Shown here piece by piece: positions 51,250 through 60,667 of a DNA stretch of 64,000 nt (the stretch's first letter is position 1; the number at the start of each line of letters is the position of its first letter). Position numbers and translations under genes: made by a program. The notes beneath the pieces are model-generated. The model was not told the origin of the DNA. It worked only from the letters and a program-made list of their open reading frames with translations, and did no database searches. This DNA is from Demequina maris (GTDB lineage: Bacteria; Actinomycetota; Actinomycetes; Actinomycetales; Demequinaceae): positions 1-64,000 of the forward strand of contig NZ_BBLX01000014.1 in the NCBI RefSeq assembly GCF_000971155.1. Reading direction: 5' to 3'.

Positions 51250-51335
51250 CGCATCGTCCGAGGCTCGCGACCCCTTCCGCGCGGGCGGCGCGCGCCGCAT
51301 CGTCCCCGGGCACGGGCATGCCTAGGGTGGTCCGC

Positions 51336-52169
51336 ATGACTCAGCGGATGCGTGCGCGCGACGTCGCGCTGGCCCTGTGGCCGGCGGTCGTCCTCATCGG
51401 CCTGGGCGTCGTCGGCTTCTCGGTCCTGCTCGACTGGGTGACGGAGCGCGAGGACCTGTGGCGGCTCGACGAGCCGCTCCTCGAATGGCTCGCGGCGAAC
51501 CGCAGCGACGGCCTCACCACCTTCCTCACGGGTGTGACGAACCTCTTCGGGCCGGTGTTCCTGCCGATCGTCGTCGCGGTGATCGCGCTGCTCTGGTGGC
51601 GCATCACGCGGTCGTGGTGGGAGCCCGCGCTGCTCGTCGGTGCGATGCTGCTGTCGACCGGCCTGTCGGTCGTGCTCAAGCTCGCGGTGGGGCGCACGCG
51701 CCCTGCGGCGGACCTCATGAGCATCCCGGGCGGCGAGACGTCAGGCTCGTTCCCGTCCGGCCACACGATCGGCGCCACCACCCTCATCCTGGTGGTCGGC
51801 TACCTGCTGTGGCACGAGGACGCCGAGGCGTCGTGGGCCCTGGCAGGCTGGACGCTCGCCTCGCTCGCGCTGATCGTGCTCGTCGGCGCGAGCCGCCTCT
51901 ACCTGGGCTACCACTTCCTCACCGACGTCCTCGCGGGCGCGTGCGTCGCGGTCGGTGTGCTCGGCGTGGTGGTCGGCCTCGAACGCTGGCACGACCTGTG
52001 GCTCGAGCGGCGCGACCCGCCCGAGCGCCCGCGGCCGCTCGCGGAGGCGGACGAGGCGGACCTCGCGTGGGCGCGCGCGGCGGTGGACGATGCGACGGCC
52101 GGCGTCGCGGAGGGTGCCGGGCCGGACGCGCCGGAGGGGGAGAAGCGGCCGGACGACGACACGGCCTGA
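51336..52169 (+). CDS. PAP2-family membrane phosphatase
   Basis: A 277-residue membrane protein with about six helices. The three phosphatase motifs are visible: KLAVGRTRP, PSGHT and SRLYLGYHFLTD, giving the catalytic His pair and Arg residues on the outer face. It probably removes phosphate from undecaprenyl pyrophosphate or phosphatidate. The last 60 residues are an acidic, charged tail. A TAGGGT box (51323-51328) 7 bases before ATG suggests a leaderless mRNA. Confidence 0.92.
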   Translation: MTQRMRARDVALALWPAVVLIGLGVVGFSVLLDWVTEREDLWRLDEPLLEWLAANRSDGLTTFLTGVTNLFGPVFLPIVVAVIALLWWRITRSWWEPALLVGAMLLSTGLSVVLKLAVGRTRPAADLMSIPGGETSGSFPSGHTIGATTLILVVGYLLWHEDAEASWALAGWTLASLALIVLVGASRLYLGYHFLTDVLAGACVAVGVLGVVVGLERWHDLWLERRDPPERPRPLAEADEADLAWARAAVDDATAGVAEGAGPDAPEGEKRPDDDTA

Positions 52170-52714
52170 AGACGAAGGTGCCCCGGGGGGACGGCTGCGC
52201 TGGGGGGCACCGCGGCCGTCCGCTCCCGGGGACGTCTTCGGCGATCCAGGGCGGTCTCCCGGCCCCTCGCCGATCAACAGTGTAGGGGTACGGACGGGGC
52301 GCGGCAACGAGATTCTGTGCGCTTTTTCGCGGACTTCGGCATCTTTTGGCGAATTGGGAGCGCGACCCTCACTTCGCAGGCCGTACATCGTTTGGGAGCG
52401 GTCCCAGATCAGCCCTCCGCGCGCCTCCCGACCGTCTCAGCTCGCGGACATCTCGGCGCGCGGTTCTGGGTGACTTGTCCCGGCTCGTCGGGCTTCCTGG
52501 GGGGTCGTGCGCGCGACCGTCTCACGATGCGGATAGGGCGCGCCCGTGACCGTAACGATTCGGTCACGCCAGACGGGATGGCTCGGGCCAAATGTTGCAG
52601 GGGTGTAAATAAAGCCGGTTCGCCGGCTCCGGGCGTGGCACCGCGTGCTAGGAATTCATCCCACGGCGGCCGCGCCCAACCGCGGCGCCGATGGACCTCA
52701 GGAAGGAAGTACCT
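52170..52714. promoter_or_regulatory. Regulatory gap before the peptide-importer operon
   Basis: These 545 bases hold no credible gene. At the left end GGTGCCCC (52177-52184) and GGGGCACC (52204-52211) form a likely terminator for the PAP2 gene. At 52545-52568 there is a perfect palindrome, CGTGACCG, 8 bases, CGGTCACG, a probable regulator site. At 52613-52628 AGCCGG and CCGGCT close a TTCG loop, the stable UUCG tetraloop, after an A-rich TGTAAATAAA stretch. I recognise no riboswitch. Confidence 0.55.
52545..52568 (+). promoter_or_regulatory. Perfect palindrome upstream of the peptide-importer operon
   Basis: CGTGACCG (52545-52552) and CGGTCACG (52561-52568) with an AT-rich 8-base spacer. 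The spacing puts the half sites 16 bases (about one and a half helical turns) apart, suitable for a dimeric regulator of the GntR or TetR kind (inference). It lies about 147 bases before the binding-protein start codon. Confidence 0.5.
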
Positions 52715-54382
52715 ATGCCGTACCCGTCCAACCTCCGTCGCACGGCCCTCGTGGCCGGCATCGCGGCCTCCGCGCTCACGCTGGCCGCGTGCTCGGGCGG
52801 CGACACCGAGTCCGACTCCTCCGCGAGCGCCGACGGCGGCTCGTCGATGAGCGACTCGATCATCGTCGGCACCACCGACAAGATCACGACGATCGACCCG
52901 GCCGGCTCGTACGACAACGGCTCGTTCGCGGTGATGAACCAGGTCTTCCCGTTCCTCGTCAACACGCCCTACGGCAGCCCCGACGTCGAGCCCGACATCG
53001 CCGAGTCGGCCGAGTTCACCGGCGACACCGAGTACACGGTCGTCCTCAAGCCGGGCCTCACCTTCGCCAACGGCCACGACCTCACCTCCTCGGACGTGAA
53101 GTTCACCTTCGACCGCATGCTCGCGATCTTCGAGTCCGGCGCGGACGACGGCAACGGCCCCGGCTCGCTGCTGTACAACCTCGACTCGGTCGAGGCCGTC
53201 GACGACGTGACCGTGGTGTTCCACCTCAAGTCCGCCAACGACCAGGTCTTCCCGCAGATCCTGTCGTCGCCGGCCGGCCCGATCGTCGACGAGGAGGTCT
53301 TCGCGGCCGACGCGCTGACCCCGGACGCCGACATCGTCGCGGGCAACGCCTTCGCCGGTCAGTACGTCATCACCGACTACGACATGAACAACCTCGTCAG
53401 CTACGAGGCCAACGCCGACTACCAGGGCCTCCTGGGCGCCGCGAAGACGCCGATCGTCGACGTCAAGTACTACGCGGAGGAGTCGAACCTCAAGCTCGAC
53501 ATCCAGCAGGGCAACATCGACGTCGCGTTCCGCTCGCTGTCGGCCACCGACATCGCGGACCTCCGCGAGGACGAGAACGTCAACGTCATCGACGGCCCCG
53601 GCGGCGAGATCCGCTACATCGTGTTCAACTTCGACACGATGCCCTACGGCGCCACCACGCCCGAGGCGGACGAGGCGAAGTCGCTGGCCGTGCGTCAGGC
53701 CGTCGCCGACATCGTCGACCGCGCCGAGATCGCGGACCAGGTCTACAAGGGCACCTTCACCCCGCTGTACTCCTACGTCCCGGCGGGCCTGACCGGCGCC
53801 ACCGAGTCGCTCATGGAGCTCTACGGCGACGGCGCGGGCGCCCCGGACGTCGACAAGGCGGCCGCGACCCTCGAGGACGCCGGCGTCGAGACCCCGGTCC
53901 AGCTCAGCCTCCAGTACAACCCCGATCACTACGGCTCGGGCTCGGCCGACGAGTACGCGCTCGTCAAGGACCAGCTCGAGGCGAGCGGCCTGTTCACGGT
54001 CGACCTCCAGTCGACCGAGTGGGTCCAGTACGCCAAGGACCGCACCTCGGACGTGTACCCGGCCTACCAGCTCGGCTGGTTCCCGGACTACTCGGACGCG
54101 GACAACTACCTCACGCCGTTCTTCCTCACGGAGAACTTCCTCGGCAACCACTACTCGAACCCGACGGTGGACGAGCTGATCCTCGCGCAGGCGACCGAGG
54201 CGGACCCCGCCGCGCGCGCCGGCATCATCGAGGAGATCCAGGACACCGTGGCCGCCGACCTCTCCACCCTGCCGCTGCTGCAGGGCGCGCAGGTCGCGGT
54301 GACCGGCACCACGGTCACCGGCGCCGAGGACACCCTCGACGCCTCGTTCAAGTTCCGCTACGCGGCCCTCGCCAAGGGCTGA
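52715..54382 (+). CDS. Peptide/opine-type ABC substrate-binding lipoprotein (SBP_bac_5)
   Basis: A 555-residue extracellular binding protein of the DppA/OppA family. The signal peptide ends in the lipobox LTLAAC. Mature signatures are DKITTIDPAGSYDNGSFAVMNQVF, AEFTGDTEYTVVLKPGLTFANGHDLTSSDVKFTFDRML (key Gly, Phe, Asp) and PLYSYVPAGL. The start was set at MPYPSNLRR, with AGGAAGG 8 bases upstream; an ATG 8 codons earlier lies before that site. First gene of a five-function importer operon, ligand probably peptide. Confidence 0.93.
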   Translation: MPYPSNLRRTALVAGIAASALTLAACSGGDTESDSSASADGGSSMSDSIIVGTTDKITTIDPAGSYDNGSFAVMNQVFPFLVNTPYGSPDVEPDIAESAEFTGDTEYTVVLKPGLTFANGHDLTSSDVKFTFDRMLAIFESGADDGNGPGSLLYNLDSVEAVDDVTVVFHLKSANDQVFPQILSSPAGPIVDEEVFAADALTPDADIVAGNAFAGQYVITDYDMNNLVSYEANADYQGLLGAAKTPIVDVKYYAEESNLKLDIQQGNIDVAFRSLSATDIADLREDENVNVIDGPGGEIRYIVFNFDTMPYGATTPEADEAKSLAVRQAVADIVDRAEIADQVYKGTFTPLYSYVPAGLTGATESLMELYGDGAGAPDVDKAAATLEDAGVETPVQLSLQYNPDHYGSGSADEYALVKDQLEASGLFTVDLQSTEWVQYAKDRTSDVYPAYQLGWFPDYSDADNYLTPFFLTENFLGNHYSNPTVDELILAQATEADPAARAGIIEEIQDTVAADLSTLPLLQGAQVAVTGTTVTGAEDTLDASFKFRYAALAKG

Positions 54383-54389
54383 TCCTCAC

Positions 54390-54425
54390 GGGCGTGGGAG
54401 GGGCCTCCGGGTCCCTCCCACGCCC
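54390..54425 (+). terminator. Hairpin after the peptide-binding protein gene
   Basis: Perfect 13-bp stem, arms 54390-54402 (GGGCGTGGGAGGG) and 54413-54425, with a 10-base loop, 7 bases after the stop codon. It is the third case in this window of a strong hairpin directly after a binding-protein gene. Likely partial terminator or mRNA 3'-end stabiliser. Confidence 0.7.
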
Positions 54426-54468
54426 CTGAGCGTGTCACCGGGCCGCTCGCGGCCAGTCTGGACCTCGC

Positions 54469-55557
54469 ATGACCACCACCACGGACGCTCCCGCGGCCAG
54501 GGCCGGGGCACCCCGCGCCTGGGCGAAGAAGCCCGGGGGGTCGCTGGGACGCTACATCGCCGTCCGCGCCCTCCTCATCATCCCCACCGTCTTCATCCTC
54601 GTCACGACGGTGTTCGTGCTGATGCGCCTCACCGGTGACCCCATCACCGCCGCGCAGGGCGGCCGCCTCCCCGCGGACCAGCTCGCCGAGCGCATCCACG
54701 AGGCCGGCTACGACCGGCCGATCCTCGTGCAGTACCTCGACTACCTCGGCGCCGTCTTCACCGGCGACTTCGGCACCACGCTGTCGGACAAGCGCGCCGT
54801 CACCGACGTCATCGTCACGTTCGGCACCGCGACGCTCGAGCTCGCGTTCTACGCGCTGATCGTCGCGTTCCTGGTCGGCATCCCGCTCGGGCGCCTCGCG
54901 GCCTTCCACCGCGACCGCTGGCCCGACGCCGTGTTCCGCGTCGGCGGCATCCTCGCCTACGCCACCCCCGTGTTCTTCCTCGGCCTGCTCCTCAAGCTCG
55001 TGTTCTCCGTCTGGCTCGACGTGCTGCCCGTGGCGGGCCGAGCCGACACGAGATCCGAGCTCACCCTCGGCCGCGTCGACGGCGCGACCGGCATCTACCT
55101 CATCGACGCGTTCAAGACCGGCGACCCGGCGATCCTCGGCGACGTGCTCCGGCACGCGATCCTGCCGGCGGTCGCGCTCGGCCTGCTCACCGCGGGCGTG
55201 TTCCTCCGCGTGGTCCGCACCAACGTCATCTCGACGTTCGGCGCGGGCTACGTCGACGCGGCCCGTTCGCGCGGCGTCGCCGAGCGCCGCCTGCTGCGCA
55301 AGCACGCGTACCGACCCGCGCTCATCCCGATCGTCACCGTCGTGGGGCTCCAGATCGCGCTGCTGCTCGGCGGCGCGGTCCTCACGGAGACCACGTTCGA
55401 GTGGAAGGGCCTGGGCTTCCAGCTGTCGCAGTACCTCCAGGCCCGCGACTTCGTCGCCGTGCAGGGCATCGTCGTGGTGCTCGCCGTCGTCGTCGCCGTC
55501 ACCAACTTCATCGTCGACATCATCGCGGCGCTCATCGACCCGAGGGTGAGGTACTGA
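54469..55557 (+). CDS. Peptide ABC transporter permease (DppB/OppB type)
   Basis: A 362-residue membrane subunit with six helices after a basic, Pro/Ala-rich N-terminus. OppB-family signatures are TVFVLMRLTGDPI near the start, FGTTLSDKRAVTDVIV, and the coupling loop YVDAARSRGVAERRLLRKHAYRPALIPIV (key Ala-Arg, Gly, Arg). It forms the channel with the next protein. The gene follows the binding protein by 86 bases that include the hairpin. Confidence 0.93.
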   Translation: MTTTTDAPAARAGAPRAWAKKPGGSLGRYIAVRALLIIPTVFILVTTVFVLMRLTGDPITAAQGGRLPADQLAERIHEAGYDRPILVQYLDYLGAVFTGDFGTTLSDKRAVTDVIVTFGTATLELAFYALIVAFLVGIPLGRLAAFHRDRWPDAVFRVGGILAYATPVFFLGLLLKLVFSVWLDVLPVAGRADTRSELTLGRVDGATGIYLIDAFKTGDPAILGDVLRHAILPAVALGLLTAGVFLRVVRTNVISTFGAGYVDAARSRGVAERRLLRKHAYRPALIPIVTVVGLQIALLLGGAVLTETTFEWKGLGFQLSQYLQARDFVAVQGIVVVLAVVVAVTNFIVDIIAALIDPRVRY

Positions 55558-55558
55558 C

Positions 55559-56587
55559 ATGGCCGCCCCCGCATCGTCCCGCCGTCCGCTCTGGTCGCGG
55601 CTGCCCGTGATCGCCCAGCTCCGCCAGAGCGTCGGCCTCCAGCGCGGCATGCTCGTCACCGGTCTCGTGCTGACCGCGATCTTCGTCCTCACCGCCGTGT
55701 TCGCGCCGCTGCTCGCGCCGTACGGCTTCGCGCAGCTGCGCGGGCCAGACGGCCCGTTCGGCGCGCAGCAGCCGCCGTCCGCCGAGCACTGGCTCGGCAC
55801 CACCCAGGGCGGCTACGACGTGCTGTCGCGCCTCATCTGGGGCTCGCGCACCGCGCTGCTCGTCATCATCGTCGCGGTCATCGCGTCGCTGCTCGTCGGC
55901 GTCGCGCTCGGCCTCATCGCCGGCTACTTCGGCGGCTGGCTCGACCGCGTGCTCGTGGTCGTCGCCGACGCGATCTACGCCTTCCCGTCGCTGCTGCTCG
56001 CGATCGTGCTCGCGATCGTCATCAGCGGCGGCCAGTCCAGCCTGTGGGGCGGCATCCTCGCCGCGGCGCTGTCGATCACGGTGATCTTCATCCCGCAGTA
56101 CCTGCGTGTCACGCGCGCCGAGGTGATCCGCATCAAGTCCGAGGCGTTCGTCGAGTCGGCGCGCGTGATCGGCGCGGGGCACGTGCGGATCATGACGCGC
56201 CACGTGCTGCGCAACTCGACGCGCACCCTGCCGCTCATCCTTACGCTCAACGCGTCCGAGGCGATCCTCACGCTCGCGGGCCTGGGCTTCCTCGGCTTCG
56301 GCATCGAGCCGAGCGCCGCCGCGGAGTGGGGCTACGACCTCAACAAGGCGATGTCCGACGTGACCTCGGGCATCTGGTGGACGTCGGTCTTCCCGGGCAC
56401 CGCCATCGTGCTCGTCGTCCTGGGCCTCACGCTCGTGGGCGAGAGCCTCAACGACCTCGCCGACCCGCGCCTGCGCAAGCGGGCCGCCGGCGCCGAGCCC
56501 GTCGAGGACCTCGGCGTCGACCCCGGCCCCGCCGCGGACCCGGCCATGGCCACCACCCCCGAGACCACGAAGGAGGGCGTGCGATGA
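55559..56587 (+). CDS. Peptide ABC transporter permease (DppC/OppC type)
   Basis: A 342-residue membrane subunit with six helices. OppC signatures are HWLGTTQGGYDVLSRLIWGSRTAL, the coupling loop FVESARVIGAGHVRIMTRHVLRNS, and the final FPGTAIVLVVLGLTLVGESLNDLADPRLRK. A charged tail of about 35 residues follows. It starts one base after the previous stop and ends in an ATGA overlap with the ATPase gene. Confidence 0.93.
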   Translation: MAAPASSRRPLWSRLPVIAQLRQSVGLQRGMLVTGLVLTAIFVLTAVFAPLLAPYGFAQLRGPDGPFGAQQPPSAEHWLGTTQGGYDVLSRLIWGSRTALLVIIVAVIASLLVGVALGLIAGYFGGWLDRVLVVVADAIYAFPSLLLAIVLAIVISGGQSSLWGGILAAALSITVIFIPQYLRVTRAEVIRIKSEAFVESARVIGAGHVRIMTRHVLRNSTRTLPLILTLNASEAILTLAGLGFLGFGIEPSAAAEWGYDLNKAMSDVTSGIWWTSVFPGTAIVLVVLGLTLVGESLNDLADPRLRKRAAGAEPVEDLGVDPGPAADPAMATTPETTKEGVR

Positions 56588-58263
56588 GCGACCTCGTCGA
56601 GATCCGCGACCTCGCGGTGACCTTCGCCACCGACGCGGGCCCGGTCCGCGCCGTCGACGGGGTCTCGCTCGCCGTGCACCCCGGAGAGGTGCTCGCCATC
56701 GTCGGCGAGTCCGGCTCGGGCAAGACCGTCACCGCGAAGTCGATCCTCGGGCTGCTGCCCGAGACCGCCACCGTGCGCGGCGCCGTGGTGCTGCGCAACA
56801 AGGACGGCGGCGAGGCGGACGTCGCGCAGCTGTCCGGCTCGCGCCTGCGCCAGGTGCGCGGCCGCGACGCGGCGATGGTGTTCCAGGAGCCGTCGACCGC
56901 CCTCAACCCGGTCTTCACGGTGGGCTGGCAGATCGCCGAGGGGCTGCGCGCCCACGGCAGGCTCTCCAAGAAGGAGGCACGCGCGCAGGCGATCGACATC
57001 CTCCGCCGCGTCGGCATCCCCGACCCGGAGACGCGCGTCGACCACTACCCGCACCAGTTCTCGGGCGGCCAGAAGCAGCGCATCGTGATCGCGCAGGCGC
57101 TCGCGCTCGACCCCGGCGTCATCGTCGCGGACGAGCCCACCACCGCGCTCGACGTGACCGTGCAGGCCGAGATCCTCGACCTGCTGCGCCGCTGCCGCGA
57201 CGAGTTCGGCGCCGCCGTCGTCCTCATCACCCACAACATGGGCGTGGTCGCGGACCTGGCCGACCGTGTTGCCGTCATGTACCAGGGCGAGCTGGTCGAG
57301 CAGGCGCCGGTGCGCGAGCTGTTCGAGTCGCCCCGGGAGCCGTACACGCAGCAGCTGCTCGCCTCGGTGCCGCGCATCGGCGAGGGGCTCGCCCGCGCCG
57401 AGGCCCGCGCCGAGCGTCGGCCCGAGGGCTGGGACGACCAGGAGCCGCTCGTGTCCGCCACGGACCTGCGCATCGTCTACCCGGGCCGCTTCCGCCAGCC
57501 CGACTTCGTGGCCGTCGACGGGGTGTCGTTCGCGATCAAGCCGGGCGAGGTGCTGGGCCTGGTGGGCGAGTCGGGCTCGGGCAAGACGACGATCGGGCGC
57601 GCGATGGCGGGCCTCACCCGCGTGAGCGGCGGCTCGCTGTCGGTGCTCGGCGTCGAGATGAACGGCGCGCGCGAGCGGCACATCCGGCCGATCCGCAGCC
57701 GCGTCGGCTTCGTCTTCCAGGACCCGGCGACCAGCTTCAACCCGCTGCTCACCATCGCCCAGTGCGTGGCCGAGCCGCTCGTGGTCCACGGCCGCGCGGA
57801 GTCCTCGGACGACGCGCGGGCCCGGGTCGACGAGCTGCTCGAGGCGGTCCAGCTGCCGCGCTCGTACGGCGACCGCTTCCCGCACGAGCTGTCGGGCGGC
57901 CAGCGCCAGCGCGCCTCGCTCGCCCGCGCGCTCGCGCTCGACCCCGAGCTGCTCATCGCCGACGAGCCCACCTCCGCCCTCGACGTCTCGGTCCAGGCGC
58001 GCGTGCTCGACCTGTTCGACGAGCTGCACCGCGAGCTCGGCTTCGCGGCGCTGTTCATCAGCCATGACCTCGCCGTGGTCGACATGCTCGCGGACCGTAT
58101 CGCGGTGCTGCACCGCGGTCGCCTCGTCGAGGAGGGGACGGGCGCCGAGGTGCTCGGCGACCCGAAGGACCCCTACACCCGGAGGCTGCTCGCCTCCCTC
58201 CCCGTGCCGGACCCGGTCGAGCAGGCCGAGCGCCGCGCGCAGTGGCAGGCGGCAACCTCCTAG
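56584..58263 (+). CDS. Peptide ABC transporter dual ATPase (DppD-DppF fusion)
   Basis: A 559-residue protein with two full ATPase domains, which supplies both nucleotide-binding sites of the importer. Domain 1 (about residues 1-275) has GESGSGKT, FSGGQKQRI and VIVADEPTTALD. Domain 2 (about 290-559) has GESGSGKTT, LSGGQRQRA and LLIADEPTSALD. Both have the switch His (LITHNM and FISHDL). Fused DppDF proteins are common in actinobacteria. It ends the operon; a perfect 18-bp hairpin follows. Confidence 0.95.
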   Translation: MSDLVEIRDLAVTFATDAGPVRAVDGVSLAVHPGEVLAIVGESGSGKTVTAKSILGLLPETATVRGAVVLRNKDGGEADVAQLSGSRLRQVRGRDAAMVFQEPSTALNPVFTVGWQIAEGLRAHGRLSKKEARAQAIDILRRVGIPDPETRVDHYPHQFSGGQKQRIVIAQALALDPGVIVADEPTTALDVTVQAEILDLLRRCRDEFGAAVVLITHNMGVVADLADRVAVMYQGELVEQAPVRELFESPREPYTQQLLASVPRIGEGLARAEARAERRPEGWDDQEPLVSATDLRIVYPGRFRQPDFVAVDGVSFAIKPGEVLGLVGESGSGKTTIGRAMAGLTRVSGGSLSVLGVEMNGARERHIRPIRSRVGFVFQDPATSFNPLLTIAQCVAEPLVVHGRAESSDDARARVDELLEAVQLPRSYGDRFPHELSGGQRQRASLARALALDPELLIADEPTSALDVSVQARVLDLFDELHRELGFAALFISHDLAVVDMLADRIAVLHRGRLVEEGTGAEVLGDPKDPYTRRLLASLPVPDPVEQAERRAQWQAATS

Positions 58264-58542
58264 TCGCCTGCCACCTGGCTTGGGGCCGGCGGGGGACGAT
58301 GCGCGGGCATCGTCCCCCGCCGGCGTCGGCTGTCGCGGGGCACGCCGGGGCGTGGGCGGCCATGGTCTCGTTCGCGTGTTTCAGCCCGTACTGGAACAGA
58401 GCCGATCCTCGGCGGGGCGCACGCCATCTACCTGGGGTCTTACTCGGCGCCGCCTGGCTGTTTCACGCATACGTGAAACACAGGGGAGAGAGTGCCGTGC
58501 CGCGCGCGAACACGCCGCCGGGGAACGCCCGCGCCGCCCCCC
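58264..58542. other. Convergent gap with terminator and two operator-like palindromes
   Basis: These 279 bases lie between the ends of the ATPase gene and acs. They hold the 18-bp hairpin (58285-58324) and two palindromes: TTTCAG-N6-CTGGAA (58379-58396) and TTTCAC-N6-GTGAAA (58461-58478). The second is part of perfect 9-base arms TGTTTCACG and CGTGAAACA. No gene start is nearby that would explain operators here, and I see no credible reading frame. Confidence 0.6.
58285..58324 (+). terminator. Bidirectional hairpin terminator containing inverted GACGATGC words
   Basis: Perfect 18-bp stem, arms 58285-58302 and 58307-58324, with a GCGG loop, 21 bases after the importer ATPase stop. Each arm ends at the loop with the dispersed word (GGACGATGC and GCATCGTCC). 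It is the longest perfect hairpin I find in the window. Confidence 0.8.
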
Positions 58543-60528
58543 TCACTCCGCCCGGCCGGCCTCCAGCCCGCCGCGGATCGCGTCCATGACGGACGGGTCC
58601 GCGAGCGTGGTGACGTCGCCGGTCGGCCGGTCCTCGGCCACGTCCCGGAGGAGCCGGCGCATGATCTTGCCGGACCGCGTCTTGGGCACCTCCGACACCA
58701 CGAGGATGGTGCGCGGCTTGGCCAGCGCGCCGATCTGCCGGCGCACATGCTCGCGCAGCGCCGCCGCGACCTCCTCGCCCTCCTCCGGCACCCCGTGCGC
58801 GTCGCCGCGCACGATGACGAACGCCACGACCGCCTGCCCGGTGACCTCGTCGCTCGCGCCGACCACCGCGGCCTCCGCGACCCACGGGTGCGCGACCAGC
58901 GAGTGCTCGATCTCGGTCGTGGTGAGGCGGTGGCCGGACACGTTCATGACGTCGTCGACGCGGCCGAGCAGCCACAGGTCGCCGTCCACGTCCTTCTTGG
59001 CGCCGTCGCCCGCGAAGTACATGCCGTCGAAGTGGTTCCAGTAGGTCGACACGTAGCGGTGGCGGTTGCCCCAGATCCCGCGCAGCATCGACGGCCACGG
59101 CTCGGTGATGACCAGGTAGCCGCCCTCGCCGTTCGCGACCGGGCGGCCCGCATCGTCCACCACGTCGATCGACACCCCGGGCATCGGCGTCATCGCCGAC
59201 CCCGGCTTGGTGGCCGTCACGCCCGGCAGCGGCGAGATCATGATCGCGCCGGTCTCGGTCTGCCACCACGTGTCGACGATGGGGCAGCGGTCGCCGCCGA
59301 TCACCCGGCGGTACCACATCCATGCCTCGGGGTTGATGGGCTCGCCTACCGACCCGAGCAGCCGCAGCGAGCTGAGGTCGAACTGCTGCGGGATCGCCTC
59401 GCCCCACTTCATGAAGGTGCGGATCGCGGTGGGCGCCGTGTAGAGGATCGTCACCTTGAACTGCTCGACGATCTCCCACCAGCGGCCCTCGTGCGGCGTG
59501 TTCGGGGTGCCCTCGTAGAGCACCTGCGTCGCGCCGTTGATCATCGGCCCGTAGACGATGTACGAGTGCCCGGTGATCCAGCCGACGTCGGCGGTGCACC
59601 AGTAGACGTCGTCGTCCTTGAGGTCGAAGACGATGCGGTGCGTGTGCGCCGCGCCCGTGAGGTAGCCGCCGGTCGTGTGGAACAGGCCCTTGGGCGTGCC
59701 CGTGGTGCCCGAGGTGTAGAGGATGAACAGCGGGTGCTCGGCCTCGACCCATACGGGCTCGTGCGACGCGGGCTGCGGGTCCACCGCATCGTGCCACCAG
59801 ACGTCGCGCCCCTCGGTCCAGGCGGTGTCCTGGCCGGTCCGCTTGACCACGAGCACGTGCTCGACGGACGGCGCGGGCCCCTGCTCGGGGTGGCCCGCGA
59901 TCGCCTCGTCGACCAGCGGCTTGAGCGCGAGGTGGGCGCCGCGCCGGTTGCCGCCGTCGGCAGTGATGACCAGCTTGGCCTCGGCGTCGTCGATCCGCTG
60001 GCGCAGGCTGTCCGCGGAGAAGCCGCCGAACACGACCGAGTGGATCGCGCCCACCCGCGCGCACGCGAGCATCGCGACCACGGCCTCGGGGATCTGCGGG
60101 AGGTAGATCGCGACCCTGTCGCCCTTGCCGACGCCGAGCGACGCGAGCCCGTTCGCCGCCTTCTGCACGCGCTCGTGGATGTCGGCGTACGTGAGGGTCT
60201 CGGTGTCGCCGGGCTCGCCGACGAAGTGGAACGCGACGCGATCGCCGCGGCCCTCGCGCACGTGCCGGTCGACCGCGTTGTCGCACGCGTTGAGCGTGCC
60301 GTCGTGGAACCAGCGCGCGACGGGCGCGTCGGACCAGTCGAGGATCTCGGTGAAGGGCTCGTGCCAGGCCAGGCGCAGCGCCGCCTCGCGCCAGTACTGC
60401 AGCCGGTCCACGCCGGCCTTCTTGTACTCGTAGGCGGTCGCGTTCGCGTGCGCGGCGAAGGCGGCATGCGGCCGGAACGACCGCGTCTCGGTGTGCAGGT
60501 TCTCGAGGGTATGGGCGACGTTGTCCAT
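58543..60528 (-). CDS. acs: Acetyl-CoA synthetase (AMP-forming)
   Basis: A 661-residue enzyme that activates acetate to acetyl-CoA through acetyl-AMP. The ATP loop is [11 protein letters not shown], the adenylate motif is TWWQTETGA, the hinge region is [22 protein letters not shown], and the regulatory lysine lies in [11 protein letters not shown] at the C-terminus, the usual target of acetylation. The length is typical. ATG was chosen because a TAGGGT box (60536-60541 on the other strand) lies 7 bases upstream, which suggests a leaderless mRNA; a GTG three codons earlier would overlap that box. Confidence 0.96.
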   Translation of the reverse strand: MDNVAHTLENLHTETRSFRPHAAFAAHANATAYEYKKAGVDRLQYWREAALRLAWHEPFTEILDWSDAPVARWFHDGTLNACDNAVDRHVREGRGDRVAFHFVGEPGDTETLTYADIHERVQKAANGLASLGVGKGDRVAIYLPQIPEAVVAMLACARVGAIHSVVFGGFSADSLRQRIDDAEAKLVITADGGNRRGAHLALKPLVDEAIAGHPEQGPAPSVEHVLVVKRTGQDTAWTEGRDVWWHDAVDPQPASHEPVWVEAEHPLFILYTSGTTGTPKGLFHTTGGYLTGAAHTHRIVFDLKDDDVYWCTADVGWITGHSYIVYGPMINGATQVLYEGTPNTPHEGRWWEIVEQFKVTILYTAPTAIRTFMKWGEAIPQQFDLSSLRLLGSVGEPINPEAWMWYRRVIGGDRCPIVDTWWQTETGAIMISPLPGVTATKPGSAMTPMPGVSIDVVDDAGRPVANGEGGYLVITEPWPSMLRGIWGNRHRYVSTYWNHFDGMYFAGDGAKKDVDGDLWLLGRVDDVMNVSGHRLTTTEIEHSLVAHPWVAEAAVVGASDEVTGQAVVAFVIVRGDAHGVPEEGEEVAAALREHVRRQIGALAKPRTILVVSEVPKTRSGKIMRRLLRDVAEDRPTGDVTTLADPSVMDAIRGGLEAGRAE

Positions 60529-60667
60529 GCGCGCCACCCTAGGACCAAGGTCCCGACGCTGGGAAGGCTTTGTTAGACGGCCTGGTATTCGATCGGTTGG
60601 CCGTGTCGTGGCGGACGATGCGCGGTTTCCGCGCGCGCTTCCGGCCCGCCCGTGCGAGCCTGGGGTG

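Noticed and set aside
58459-58480. The 9-base-arm palindrome simply as the acs terminator
   Set aside because: Possible, but a much stronger 18-bp terminator is already present in the same gap, and the 6-6-6 layout matches the operator at 44843, so I kept it as an operator-like site.
58242-58589. A 115-residue open frame across the convergent gap
   Set aside because: It overlaps the ends of both flanking genes and the terminator hairpin, and its sequence is low complexity.
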